The notes under the pieces: generated by a model
The model's input: the letters and a program-made list of their open reading frames with translations, nothing else
Databases searched by the model: none
Told to the model about the DNA's origin: nothing
Made by a program: the position numbers and the translations under genes
IMG/VR virus record: IMGVR_UViG_3300030406_001980
Location: 1-44,695 of that record
Length of the DNA stretch: 44,695 nt
Strand: one strand, 5' to 3'
DNA from: a virus
In this document: positions 26,460 through 34,504 of the stretch, piece by piece
How positions within the stretch are numbered: the first letter of the stretch is position 1
How the letters are laid out: the number at the start of each line of letters is the position of its first letter

Positions 26460-27476
26460 TTATTCCCACATCATTGGTTTTAAAATTTCTTCAATAATCG
26501 AAACAGTAAAGGCATTACCCATTTGCTTAAATCGTTGACTGTTGCTAACTCCCTCACTCCAGTTATCATCAAATGTTTGTAGCCTCTCACTTTCGATTGG
26601 TAGAATCTTTCTATAAAACATACCATTTTTTGTCACTACATTATCTTTCTGCACTGTCGTCAAAGTGGATGTCTTGCCGTCTTGTCGTATCTCTAATCTC
26701 TGACTGGTTGACCCATCAGCATTGTATCTGCCTCTGTAAGCACCACATAATACTTTTGGTTCTCTGTGACCCCCTTGCATGGTGGTGACAGTTGGGCATT
26801 TACCATCAGGTGCGTATACTCTTTTAGTTGATTCGTTACTGCGAATGTCTGTTGCGTTTGCAACGTGCTTACAAAGTGATTGGTTCTTGATCTGTCTTGG
26901 CTCACATGGTCGTAACATATCTTCTTTTGTATCAACCAAAATATCCCCAAACAAAATACCTCTATCCTCAATCTGATTATCAAAGGGTAAGTTAGTCCAG
27001 TAGCATCTCCAACGATTCTGCCCTGACACAACTGCTGAATTAACTAAGTATGGTTCAACTGGATACCCAACTATGTCACTGATTGTGTCATTGATGATTT
27101 GGATCCATTCTTTTTTCATCTTCACGTTCTCAAGCAAAAAATATGTGGGTCTGACTTGCCCTAAAATTCTAGCGAACTCAAAGAACAATTTAGACCTTGG
27201 GTCGTCAAAGTTTAACTTCTTAGCTGATGCGTTTGAGAATCCCTGACATGGAGTGCCAGAAATAAGTAGGTCTACATCAGTGTACTTTGTGCCATCAACA
27301 CTTGAAATGTCTCCAATAAATTTTGTATTTGGAAAATTCTTCTTGGTTATCTTGACACAGTATTTGTCAATTTCACTGGCAAAATAGTTTTGATATAAGA
27401 TACCATTTCGTTTCAATGCCAACTGACCACCACTGACCCCATCACACAGGGAAATTACATCACGAATCTGTATCAT
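26460..27476 (-). CDS. C5-cytosine DNA methyltransferase
   Basis: A 338-residue C5-cytosine methyltransferase. Motif I is a variant, VISLCDGVSGGQLAL, instead of the usual FxGxGG form. Motif IV is SGTPCQGFSNA with catalytic Cys77. Motif VI is FLLENVKM (Glu116, Asn117), motif VIII is GQNRWRCYWTN (Gln153, Arg155, Arg157) and motif X is FKQMGNAFTVSII near the C-terminus. All catalytic residues are present, so it should be active. No restriction partner is near, so it is an orphan enzyme, plausibly masking phage DNA from host restriction or altering expression. Target sequence cannot be predicted from the variable region. Confidence 0.93.
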   Translation of the reverse strand: MIQIRDVISLCDGVSGGQLALKRNGILYQNYFASEIDKYCVKITKKNFPNTKFIGDISSVDGTKYTDVDLLISGTPCQGFSNASAKKLNFDDPRSKLFFEFARILGQVRPTYFLLENVKMKKEWIQIINDTISDIVGYPVEPYLVNSAVVSGQNRWRCYWTNLPFDNQIEDRGILFGDILVDTKEDMLRPCEPRQIKNQSLCKHVANATDIRSNESTKRVYAPDGKCPTVTTMQGGHREPKVLCGAYRGRYNADGSTSQRLEIRQDGKTSTLTTVQKDNVVTKNGMFYRKILPIESERLQTFDDNWSEGVSNSQRFKQMGNAFTVSIIEEILKPMMWE

Positions 27477-27636
27477 TGATACCAGTGACTACAAAATGTT
27501 CTTCAGCATATTCTCTCCAAGGTTGTCCATATGTTCGAGAAATGAAATCCAAAGCATATTCTACATCCTTACAATTCTCCATTATAGTTTCAACTCTCTC
27601 TATAATATCAATCTGTAAATCTTTCATTCTTCCCAT
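27460..27636 (-). CDS. 58-residue small protein upstream of methyltransferase
   Basis: A small gene found by reading the minus strand, in a place that otherwise looks empty. ATG at 27636 (AGAGG about 9 bases upstream) gives a 58-residue acidic protein with an amphipathic helix (LQIDIIERVETIMENCKDVE). A Trp/Tyr-containing segment follows (TYGQPWREYAEEHF). It overlaps the methyltransferase start by 17 bases and lies 7 bases downstream of another small gene. No family recognised. Confidence 0.6.
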   Translation of the reverse strand: MGRMKDLQIDIIERVETIMENCKDVEYALDFISRTYGQPWREYAEEHFVVTGINDTDS

Positions 27637-27642
27637 ATCCGT

Positions 27643-27822
27643 CTACCTCTGTACAGTTATATTTCTGTTGCCTAGCTCATCAATTAGCTTTGCCTCGTAC
27701 TTTATCTCCCAATCGAAATCTCTGTCAATTGTTTGTAACTCACTGAGAATCTTTTTCGTTCCCCAGCGAGAAATGTTTTTGTCAACCATCTCCAGTACCT
27801 CTCTACCTACTTTAGTAATCAT
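27643..27822 (-). CDS. 59-residue small protein
   Basis: A small gene on the minus strand. Its start overlaps the upstream stop as ATGA (27819-27822) and AGGAG lies 5 bases upstream, which is strong support. The protein is mainly charged helix followed by a short strand region (DFDWEIKYEAKLIDELGNRN). No family recognised. Together with the previous small gene it fills the 340-base stretch between the 233-residue gene and the methyltransferase. Confidence 0.75.
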   Translation of the reverse strand: MITKVGREVLEMVDKNISRWGTKKILSELQTIDRDFDWEIKYEAKLIDELGNRNITVQR

Positions 27823-28520
27823 ACTATCTCCTTTTGTTTAATAAACCATTCAGGTGTTCCATTTCTCCACTCTGCGAATTCTTGTTTCGCACCAATATAG
27901 TAACGTCTATAACTCTCAACTGCATCATTACATTTAAATTCATCAGGCATGGCAAGGGCAAAAGGTGTCGTATATTGGTGTATCCAGTTTTGTTGTCCTT
28001 TCACCATAAACTCCACAGGGTCTAACTCAAACTCTTGAGCATCATCCCAAGGCATTTCTTTCATTATTCTACTCTCCATTATAGTTCGAGCAACATTGGT
28101 AAATAGATCATGGAATTTAGAAATTTTTAAAGTATGTTCTTCTCTTGATTTAAATCTATCATGGTATTCATTCTGCAACCCTAACCACAGAAAATATAAC
28201 CACACAAAATTCTCATCTTTTTTCAGTAACCATCTACTACATGGGTGGTTTACATGAGTGGGTCTATATAATTTAAGACCATCTGTTTTTATGGCATCAG
28301 TGATGTAATGCCACATCATACCTCTAGGGGATAGTTCTTCGTTGCTAGACCTATATGCTTTGGGCATATAGTCAAGATAATTTGGTCTAATTCTCCTCAT
28401 GTAGTGGTGGATAGTATTATTCAGTAATTGTGTAGTTTCTAGACCCATCTTAGGAACGTGCTTGTCGCAATGGTACTTAGCACAGACGAAAGGGTTTTCG
28501 TCAAGTTTAAAAATATTCAT
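27819..28520 (-). CDS. Conserved phage protein with HCDKHVxKM motif, unknown function
   Basis: A 233-residue protein that matches a pattern common in marine and T4-like phages. It opens with MNIFKLDENPFVCAKYHCDK, including the HCDKHVPKM set of Cys/His/Asp/Lys residues, followed by LETTQLL. A later YRPTHVNHPCSRW block and a C-terminal AMPDEFKCNDAVESYRRYY are equally characteristic. The conserved His, Cys and Asp residues suggest an enzyme or metal site; the function is, as far as I know, not established. GGAGAGAGTAT precedes the ATG. Confidence 0.7.
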   Translation of the reverse strand: MNIFKLDENPFVCAKYHCDKHVPKMGLETTQLLNNTIHHYMRRIRPNYLDYMPKAYRSSNEELSPRGMMWHYITDAIKTDGLKLYRPTHVNHPCSRWLLKKDENFVWLYFLWLGLQNEYHDRFKSREEHTLKISKFHDLFTNVARTIMESRIMKEMPWDDAQEFELDPVEFMVKGQQNWIHQYTTPFALAMPDEFKCNDAVESYRRYYIGAKQEFAEWRNGTPEWFIKQKEIV

Positions 28521-28544
28521 ATACTCTCTCCAAATACTACTATA

Positions 28545-28667
28545 TCATAACAAAAAACTAAAAACAATGCAAATAGGTATCACAACCACAGACACATATG
28601 CACAGATCAATCCATAATATGCTATGTTATTTAAAATCTTTTTATAAGTTTTTTTAGTGTAAAACAT
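28545..28667 (-). CDS. 40-residue single-pass membrane microprotein
   Basis: A very small gene on the minus strand. GAGG lies 6 bases before the ATG at 28667, and the start overlaps the stop of the upstream 63-residue gene by 14 bases. The protein has a basic N-terminus (TKKTYKK) and then a continuous hydrophobic stretch (residues 16-40, YYGLICAYVSVVVIPICIVF), giving one transmembrane segment with cytoplasmic N-terminus by the positive-inside rule. Candidate functions include membrane remodelling, superinfection exclusion or an auxiliary lysis factor; none can be chosen. Confidence 0.6.
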   Translation of the reverse strand: MFYTKKTYKKILNNIAYYGLICAYVSVVVIPICIVFSFLL

Positions 28668-28845
28668 CTGTACCCTCTACTAGTCTATCTCTAACTTTTA
28701 AATAAACACTTACAATCTGCTGAATATCATTAGCACTCTCCAACACTGCTTGACTAAGTTTATTAGCCTCTTTTGGAGGTAGCTTTGTGATGATGCAAGT
28801 CAAGACATCAGCTAATAAAGCCTTAAGTGTTTCTTCCGTTTCCAT
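28654..28845 (-). CDS. 63-residue helical protein, unknown
   Basis: A 63-residue protein, mainly alpha-helical and leucine-rich (TLKALLADVLTCIITKLPPK followed by EANKLSQAVLESANDIQQIV). It lies downstream of the 520-residue gene of the MoxR cluster and upstream of the membrane microprotein. No family recognised. Shine-Dalgarno is weak (AGG about 12 bases upstream). Confidence 0.5.
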   Translation of the reverse strand: METEETLKALLADVLTCIITKLPPKEANKLSQAVLESANDIQQIVSVYLKVRDRLVEGTDVLH

Positions 28846-28858
28846 AATTCATTGTACC

Positions 28859-30421
28859 TCACTTGGCAAATATCCACCATTTGTTTTCAGTGATCTTGAT
28901 ACCAACACCCAACTTGATATCTTTATGGGGAGCATCAAAACCTCGTTGGTGTGAATAGCGATAACTCATTGATCTATCTTTGATACACTCATCATCATCA
29001 AAGTCGAAATTCAACACTGCCATCTTACCAAGTACACTCTCATCCATCTGCTCATGTGGGATGATATCAATCTTCTCACAATCAACTGCATTAGCTGTAC
29101 TGAGTTTCATCTCATTGTAATAGCTAAGTTTGTATGTATCTACATCATTAGGTGTGCCAACTCCCAACCTCGGTATTTTAGTTAGCAACACCAATGGTGT
29201 AGAGTAAGATTCAACTTCACAATACTCATCATACATGGACTTGTATACCTCAAGAGTTTTCTGAAGTTTCGGGGAAGCTGGGGTATACCCACACTGCAAC
29301 ATATGTGCGTACTCCTTTACTAGGTCATCAACATTAACTGGAATAGTATTATCATCACTCACCATATCATTCTTGATATCTCTAAGTTTTTCAGCATAGT
29401 TTGATAACAACTTACGCAGATAATACATATTCATCTTATTCTCGACAGCTTTCATCTGTTCTGAATTGTTGTAGGTTGTCAATGTCTTTGTCATCATCCT
29501 GTTCATTGTGTTTGATTTAGAAGTGTAACCAAACGAACCTGATGAGACAGCACCAAAATTGGAGGAATTATCATGGAAAGCATATACCCCACGATACTTG
29601 TAATCTTTTGAGAAACCCTTGATCTTGATTTTCTTACTAGCTGGTGCTGAACAAGTGTTGATACTCCCTATCGGTATATTCATGTCATCACTTTTGTAAA
29701 TCCATATCGCACCATCATTGTCTGACTTGGGTGCGTATGCCTCAGGTATGTATGTATCTAGGTCTTTCTCCGAAAATCCAGTATTGACTGTGTCATTTGT
29801 ACGACCATGTAGGTAGTTGACTACCTCAATATACTTGTCTTTAGCCCGTTCCAGATCATCCTCACTATGCCTACTCCAAGATTCTAGAACAGGGAAAACA
29901 TCAAAGTCATCCAAATCTATTGAGTTATCAAAAAGATTATCATTCAATCTTACATACTCCAGTACATCATTCCTCAATCCAATATCATATAATTCCATAC
30001 GAGTACCTATCTTCAACAACTTAGTTAGTATCTGAGCATTTAGGTTGAACTTCTGATACTTCACACAGGTGATGACACGATATTGCCTGTTGGTATTCTT
30101 GATGACTAAATTCTCAAGGATATCTAGAAATGTTTGCGTACCATCCACAACAGCAAACAATCGTTCGTCAGCTAGATATCTTGTCAGTATATGCTTACCT
30201 AGTGGTATCTTGCCAAAATTCATTGATTCTTTTAAGACATCATCAAGTTGTCTGAACCTCTCAGGCAAATCTCCCAATGCCAAATGATTCTTGAACGCAA
30301 TGAAATCATCAACAGTAGATACCTCTACATACTTAGCTGTATGATTCTCTTTGTCTGCCGTATACTTACCATCTTGCAACATCTTGTCAATCGACAAGCC
30401 CTTATATACATTTAAACTCAT
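28859..30421 (-). CDS. Large unknown protein of the MoxR/VWA cluster
   Basis: A 520-residue protein that I cannot place in a family. It is Asp/Asn/Lys-rich. Recognisable stretches include DLPERFRQLDDVL (N-terminal third), DDNLFDNSIDLDDFDVFPVL and a late NFDFDDDECIKDRSMSYRYS block. No nucleotide-binding, metal or membrane motif was seen. It starts by ATGA overlap with the small gene at 30418-30573 and follows the VWA/metallopeptidase gene, so it is probably a client or effector of the ATPase-VWA pair. Its base composition and codon use look like its neighbours. Confidence 0.65.
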   Translation of the reverse strand: MSLNVYKGLSIDKMLQDGKYTADKENHTAKYVEVSTVDDFIAFKNHLALGDLPERFRQLDDVLKESMNFGKIPLGKHILTRYLADERLFAVVDGTQTFLDILENLVIKNTNRQYRVITCVKYQKFNLNAQILTKLLKIGTRMELYDIGLRNDVLEYVRLNDNLFDNSIDLDDFDVFPVLESWSRHSEDDLERAKDKYIEVVNYLHGRTNDTVNTGFSEKDLDTYIPEAYAPKSDNDGAIWIYKSDDMNIPIGSINTCSAPASKKIKIKGFSKDYKYRGVYAFHDNSSNFGAVSSGSFGYTSKSNTMNRMMTKTLTTYNNSEQMKAVENKMNMYYLRKLLSNYAEKLRDIKNDMVSDDNTIPVNVDDLVKEYAHMLQCGYTPASPKLQKTLEVYKSMYDEYCEVESYSTPLVLLTKIPRLGVGTPNDVDTYKLSYYNEMKLSTANAVDCEKIDIIPHEQMDESVLGKMAVLNFDFDDDECIKDRSMSYRYSHQRGFDAPHKDIKLGVGIKITENKWWIFAK

Positions 30422-30573
30422 ACCTCACCTCCATGAAAACTATACCAATGGTTCAAAACATCTAATTTTACTTCCTCATCTTGCTCACACTCATGTCTTA
30501 AATTTATCCTAGCTTGATCGTTTGCTGAATCACCTAGAAAAAAGTCCAACATATCATTTGTAATATCTTTCAT
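30418..30573 (-). CDS. 51-residue small acidic protein
   Basis: A small gene on the minus strand, preceded by AGGAG 6 bases before the ATG at 30573 and coupled to the 520-residue gene by ATGA overlap. The protein is acidic (CEQDEEVKLDVL) with a His/Trp-containing C-terminus (NHWYSFHGGEV). No family recognised. It fills the gap between the VWA-peptidase and the large unknown gene. Confidence 0.75.
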   Translation of the reverse strand: MKDITNDMLDFFLGDSANDQARINLRHECEQDEEVKLDVLNHWYSFHGGEV

Positions 30574-30574
30574 A

Positions 30575-31771
30575 CTAATCTCCTATTCTAAAATGTTTAC
30601 CAACAGTGGGAACTTCGTGACTGCCACCCTCTGAAATTACCCAAAGTATTTTGTCAGTCTGCCAACCATTACCCCAACCATCCACATACCCATCTGTGAA
30701 TACGACAATGAAATCGTATTGGATTTTGTGAGTCTTGATGTAGTCAACTACACACTGCACATCTGTACCACCACCACCCATTGGTTTGGTCTTGTTCTGA
30801 ATGGTGTGATACTCACTTGGGTCATAATGCTCATGTCTGTGTACTTCTGTATCCCAATACATGATGTCAACACTCTCAGGAACTGTCTCAGCAAATGCGT
30901 TCATACCAATAGCTAGACTTTGCTTGGCATCATCACTCGAAATACTACCACTCATGTCAAAGGCAAATATACCTCTACCAATCTGTGGTTTCATGTATGT
31001 GGGAAACACAAAGTCATCATCAGCATACTGCTTTCTACGATTAGGTCGTGAGTAACTTGGCTCGTCACCACCCTTGACCAAACCACTGACGAACTGCTTG
31101 AGTACATCTTTGAGTGTCACCTTGGGCTTGACAGAATCAGATAAGTCTCTGTTAGTCTTACCAGCTTTCTTACCACAAAGAATGTTACCCTCAAAGATCG
31201 CTTGGGAAATCTCCTTGGCAATCTCGTCTTTCTCCTCTGCTGACATACCCTCAGCACTCTCCCAATCATGTGCATCAAGAGTTTTTAAGTCACCAACTCC
31301 ACCTATGCCTTTACCATCCTGTGATTCGCCATCCGACTGGGTGAGATCACGACATATGTCATGTACAGAAACACCACGATACTTCTCATCAAGCAACGCA
31401 CCATCAGGCAACTTCACATACCCATCTGTTGATTGGTCTAGGTCGTGAATGATTAGATTGATGTTGTAATCTTCTGCACAGTTGACAACGTGATGACCAA
31501 ACTTCTTGACTAGGTCTTGATAGATAATGAAATGCTTAAATGCTTTGTGCAGATTCTCATGCAACATCAGACCACGCAACTTAGCATCAGACATATCTTC
31601 ACAGAACTTTCTACCATAGATGACATCCACCCCATTAGTACAAGCTGTTGGGCAATCGTCATCAACAACCACCTTACCGAACCTCAGTATACTCGCATAC
31701 AGCATTGTGTGTTCATGTACAGACAGTGATGATGTATTCTTGATTAGTCTTTGTTCGACAGTCAATTGCAT
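30575..31771 (-). CDS. DUF2201-like protein: HExxH metallopeptidase plus VWA domain
   Basis: A 398-residue protein with two parts. The N-terminal domain has HENLH at residues 71-75 (His71, Glu72, His75) in LRGLMLHENLHKAFKHF, the zinc motif of DUF2201-type metallopeptidase-like domains. The C-terminal domain is a von Willebrand factor A-like fold with IFAFDMSGSIS (DxSxS metal-adhesion site) and GGGGTDVQCVVDYI, then FIVVFTDGYVDG. Proteins of this type pair with MoxR AAA+ ATPases, and the adjacent gene is one. The pair probably acts as a chaperone-like remodeller of a target complex. Start has AAGGAG 9 bases upstream. Confidence 0.85.
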   Translation of the reverse strand: MQLTVEQRLIKNTSSLSVHEHTMLYASILRFGKVVVDDDCPTACTNGVDVIYGRKFCEDMSDAKLRGLMLHENLHKAFKHFIIYQDLVKKFGHHVVNCAEDYNINLIIHDLDQSTDGYVKLPDGALLDEKYRGVSVHDICRDLTQSDGESQDGKGIGGVGDLKTLDAHDWESAEGMSAEEKDEIAKEISQAIFEGNILCGKKAGKTNRDLSDSVKPKVTLKDVLKQFVSGLVKGGDEPSYSRPNRRKQYADDDFVFPTYMKPQIGRGIFAFDMSGSISSDDAKQSLAIGMNAFAETVPESVDIMYWDTEVHRHEHYDPSEYHTIQNKTKPMGGGGTDVQCVVDYIKTHKIQYDFIVVFTDGYVDGWGNGWQTDKILWVISEGGSHEVPTVGKHFRIGD

Positions 31772-32937
31772 TAGTCATTCTCCTTTTTGTCAGGTGTAGC
31801 AAGGAAATCATTCTTGGCACACCATTGTTGGAATGTAGGTAGAGTGACAAGTGCATTGTATACTTTGAGTGCATCTCGACTAGCTTTGGACTTTAGTCTG
31901 AGTAACTTGAAAAACATATCTTGACATTCAATCGCTAGTCTCTCAACGTAAGTCATCACTTGTTTGTAGTTACCACCACTGATATTGTTCAGACATCTGT
32001 ACACCATCATTATCATTGGCACACCATTGACTGGAACTTGTACAGTGCTTGGGTCACTCTCGACAGCATCCCAACTTGGTAACTCATTAGATGTCTTGAG
32101 CATCTGAAACAACTCATTGGCAAAGGGTGTACCACACGCACCACGCACTAGGTTGTAAGTGATAGCATCACCATTGACCTTGTACTGGTGCATCCACACA
32201 CTTGCTCTCTCCAGTGTTCGTGCGTTGACAAAACCATCCTTGGAACTCTCAACCTTTGGGTCATATATGTAAGGATTGTGAGCCACTCGCTTGTCAAGAT
32301 TGTCAATGTCCATGTCATCTAGGTCTGTGTAACTCTCACCAATCTTGTCAGAATACTCGTTGCACATAAGCAGAATAGTCTCATGCCATCCTTGGGTTGC
32401 ACCATACTCACCTATCTGCTTACCACTTGCTTTACCCATATGAATTCTAGTGATTCGACTTAGGAATGTACCATCCAGTGCATCACCAAACCCCTCATCA
32501 GATAAGTTGCCTGTCATCCATACACGGCTCTCAGGGTGCATCTTCTCCTCACCAATATACCTCTCGTATGCCATAGACGAACCCTCTTTCTGAACTACTA
32601 GTGGTGCTTTGGGTAATTCGTCAATGATAAGTATCCCAGCCTCTTTCACAAGCATATTGTATAGTCTCGTGCGTAAGACCATATCCAACGTGCCTGTCTG
32701 CTTGTTGAGTACAGGTATAGCTAGATCACCATCTTTCATAGTCTTACCATTGAGAAACACCACGTTGAGTTTTCTCCCATTGTTAGATAGTTTCTCAGCG
32801 ACTTGGTTCATCAGTGATGTTTTGCCAATGCCATTGTCACCCTCTATCAGAATGGTTTGCTCAGGTGGTGCGTTCTCTAGAACTAACTGAACTTCTTCCC
32901 TAGATAACTTAGGGCTATGTATATATTGATTTTTCAT
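31771..32937 (-). CDS. MoxR-family AAA+ ATPase
   Basis: A 388-residue AAA+ ATPase. I chose ATG at 32937 because GGAGG lies 5 bases upstream; the first ATG (32949) overlaps that site. Walker A is GDNGIGKT (residues 33-40, Lys39), Walker B is ILIIDELPKAP (Asp106, Glu107), and a sensor-I-like VWMTGNLSDEGFGD follows. The MoxR subfamily works with VWA proteins in ATP-driven maturation or inhibition of partner complexes, and the next gene encodes exactly such a partner (one base overlap). MoxR/VWA pairs are uncommon in small-genome podophages. Confidence 0.88.
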   Translation of the reverse strand: MKNQYIHSPKLSREEVQLVLENAPPEQTILIEGDNGIGKTSLMNQVAEKLSNNGRKLNVVFLNGKTMKDGDLAIPVLNKQTGTLDMVLRTRLYNMLVKEAGILIIDELPKAPLVVQKEGSSMAYERYIGEEKMHPESRVWMTGNLSDEGFGDALDGTFLSRITRIHMGKASGKQIGEYGATQGWHETILLMCNEYSDKIGESYTDLDDMDIDNLDKRVAHNPYIYDPKVESSKDGFVNARTLERASVWMHQYKVNGDAITYNLVRGACGTPFANELFQMLKTSNELPSWDAVESDPSTVQVPVNGVPMIMMVYRCLNNISGGNYKQVMTYVERLAIECQDMFFKLLRLKSKASRDALKVYNALVTLPTFQQWCAKNDFLATPDKKEND

Positions 32938-32985
32938 AGTATCCTCCATTAATAAATAATATCATAAAATAACAAAAAGTACAAC

Positions 32986-33051
32986 TCACGATAGAACTGC
33001 TAGTGCAAATGTTACGCACACGATTACTACTACAACAACTCCCTCATCCAT
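32986..33051 (-). CDS. 21-residue membrane microprotein
   Basis: A tiny ORF preceded by a perfect AGGAGG 5 bases before its ATG (33051), the best ribosome-binding site in this operon. The peptide is two acidic residues followed by an uninterrupted hydrophobic stretch (VVVVVIVCVTFALAVLS), long enough for one membrane span. It lies in a 115-base gap between the MoxR gene and the 345-residue gene, which is otherwise unexplained. Function unknown; the strong translation signal argues that it is made. Confidence 0.6.
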   Translation of the reverse strand: MDEGVVVVVIVCVTFALAVLS

Positions 33052-33064
33052 ATGTACCTCCTTT

Positions 33065-34102
33065 CTATATGTCAAACTTACTAGCGAAATCAGATTGAAT
33101 CTTGCTCACTTCGTTTGCCATCTCTTGTTGTAAAATAGGTGAATCAGCTAGTTGTTTCCTGTCATCACCCACTAGCTTGAGTAAACTCACAATGCGTACT
33201 CGTGCATCTTTAAGTACCTTGTCATCCCAAATGTTTAGAGTATTCAACTGCATTGATAGGGTCTTTGCGTTGTCAATCAAACCTTGGGATATACTTGGTT
33301 TCTTTGCTACTTGCTGTATACCATCAGCATCCATGTAGCATATAGATGTACCATCATCACCATAATAGAACTTACCACTTACATCTCGATACTGCTTGAC
33401 TAAGTCAAGGGATGATAGGGTGTGATTGATGTACTCCATGAAACCTTTCTGTAATTTCTGCTTGGCTTGGTTGAATATCCCACCATAGTAGTTGTCGTTC
33501 TCCACTTGGGTAGCATCTGTGACTTGCTGTGTGAAGTCTCCCAACGCTGTTTCGTCTCCCAATTCAGACGTTGCTGTGAGTAGTGGTGTATGCCACGCAT
33601 ATTTTGACTTGACAACTTCAGACAGTATTGACAGATCAGGATAGTTGTTGCGATTGAACTGACTACCCATGATTGATTGAAGGTTTCCATTGGATAACTC
33701 ATCCTTGTACATATCTATAAACTCATCAATCAAGCGATAGAACTCAGTCTTGCCCTCGTCTAGCATAATCTTCAAGTCAGCTTTATGCTTGGTGGGTATA
33801 AACCTCATACCACTACCACCAATACTCAGTGTTCTAGTTATCCACTTCTTGCGTATAGCTGACACATGATTGGATATGTCATTGTGCTTTTTACCCAATG
33901 CAGTTTTCTTACCACCAAACTTATCCTTGTGAACTCTGTACACACCAACACTCGTACCCTTGGATTGTGCCAACTCCTCACTCTCCTGTCGTGCGTTCAT
34001 TGTGATTTGATATTGCGTAGTGTTAAACCCAGACAGCTTACCCTTACTGAATAAACTACCACTGTTTACATCTACATCCATAGTTGTTTCTACTTCACTC
34101 AT
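33065..34102 (-). CDS. Protein of the MoxR/VWA cluster, DUF3150-like candidate
   Basis: A 345-residue protein in the position and size range of DUF3150-type partners of MoxR/VWA pairs. This assignment is from recollection of gene neighbourhoods, not from a decisive motif. It begins with a Ser/Thr-rich segment and contains HNDISNHVSAIRKKWITRT and a helical C-terminal region ending IQSDFASKFDI. No catalytic motif was found. AGGAG is 6 bases before the ATG. It is co-transcribed with the ATPase, VWA-peptidase and the large unknown gene. Confidence 0.6.
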   Translation of the reverse strand: MSEVETTMDVDVNSGSLFSKGKLSGFNTTQYQITMNARQESEELAQSKGTSVGVYRVHKDKFGGKKTALGKKHNDISNHVSAIRKKWITRTLSIGGSGMRFIPTKHKADLKIMLDEGKTEFYRLIDEFIDMYKDELSNGNLQSIMGSQFNRNNYPDLSILSEVVKSKYAWHTPLLTATSELGDETALGDFTQQVTDATQVENDNYYGGIFNQAKQKLQKGFMEYINHTLSSLDLVKQYRDVSGKFYYGDDGTSICYMDADGIQQVAKKPSISQGLIDNAKTLSMQLNTLNIWDDKVLKDARVRIVSLLKLVGDDRKQLADSPILQQEMANEVSKIQSDFASKFDI

Positions 34103-34111
34103 ATTTTTCTC

Positions 34112-34327
34112 CTAGTCGTTAAAGTTGTTGTTAAATGCTCGACAGTAACCATGATTCAAGTAGTCACTGTTGAATACTTCAGGCTCACTAACGTTACAAG
34201 TCAATCTAGTGTGTACCTCGTTCGTGGTATTTCTGCTTGTGCGTACCTTTTTGACAAAATTCACAGGTTCACTTAGCTTACGATCTATTGGTAGTACACC
34301 CATCTCTGCTAGTTGTTTACGATTCAT
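34112..34327 (-). CDS. 71-residue unknown protein
   Basis: A 71-residue protein with a basic N-terminus (MNRKQLAEMGVLPIDRKL) and a Cys/Asn-rich C-terminus. GGGAG is 7 bases before the ATG. It overlaps the upstream gene by ATGA. No family recognised; it is an early gene in the operon driven by the 34.8-kb promoter. Confidence 0.6.
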   Translation of the reverse strand: MNRKQLAEMGVLPIDRKLSEPVNFVKKVRTSRNTTNEVHTRLTCNVSEPEVFNSDYLNHGYCRAFNNNFND

Positions 34328-34500
34328 AAGTTTCTCCCATTGTATCGTTTGTGGTCTCTACCTAATGCTACCCTGTATCTGTCAAAACCACACTCTTTGT
34401 TGAGTGCGTTACGTCTGACCTTGGCATCAGGTTTCTTACTGAATACTTCGTCAGGTAGATGTTTACCAGTCTTGGTATCTTTGATTCCAAATAATTGCAT
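34324..34500 (-). CDS. 58-residue basic unknown protein
   Basis: A 58-residue protein starting at ATG 34500, chosen because GGAGG lies 8 bases upstream; the ATG at 34515 overlaps that site. It is basic (KKPDAKVRRNALNKECGF and RDHKRYNGRNL). It could bind nucleic acid. No family recognised. Confidence 0.6.
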   Translation of the reverse strand: MQLFGIKDTKTGKHLPDEVFSKKPDAKVRRNALNKECGFDRYRVALGRDHKRYNGRNL

Positions 34501-34504
34501 GATA

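Noticed and set aside
27476-27841. 121-residue plus-strand ORF
   Set aside because: It is antisense to two small minus-strand genes with good start signals (27460-27636, 27643-27822) and has no ribosome-binding site.
27819-28520. Pyrimidine-dimer DNA glycosylase annotation for the 233-residue protein
   Set aside because: The N-terminal pattern differs from that family as I know it; no catalytic match could be shown.
28521-28560. Possible weak promoter (TTGTTT-17-TATAGT) before the 233-residue gene
   Set aside because: Overlaps the end of the membrane microprotein and matches the consensus poorly; the gene is inside a co-oriented operon.
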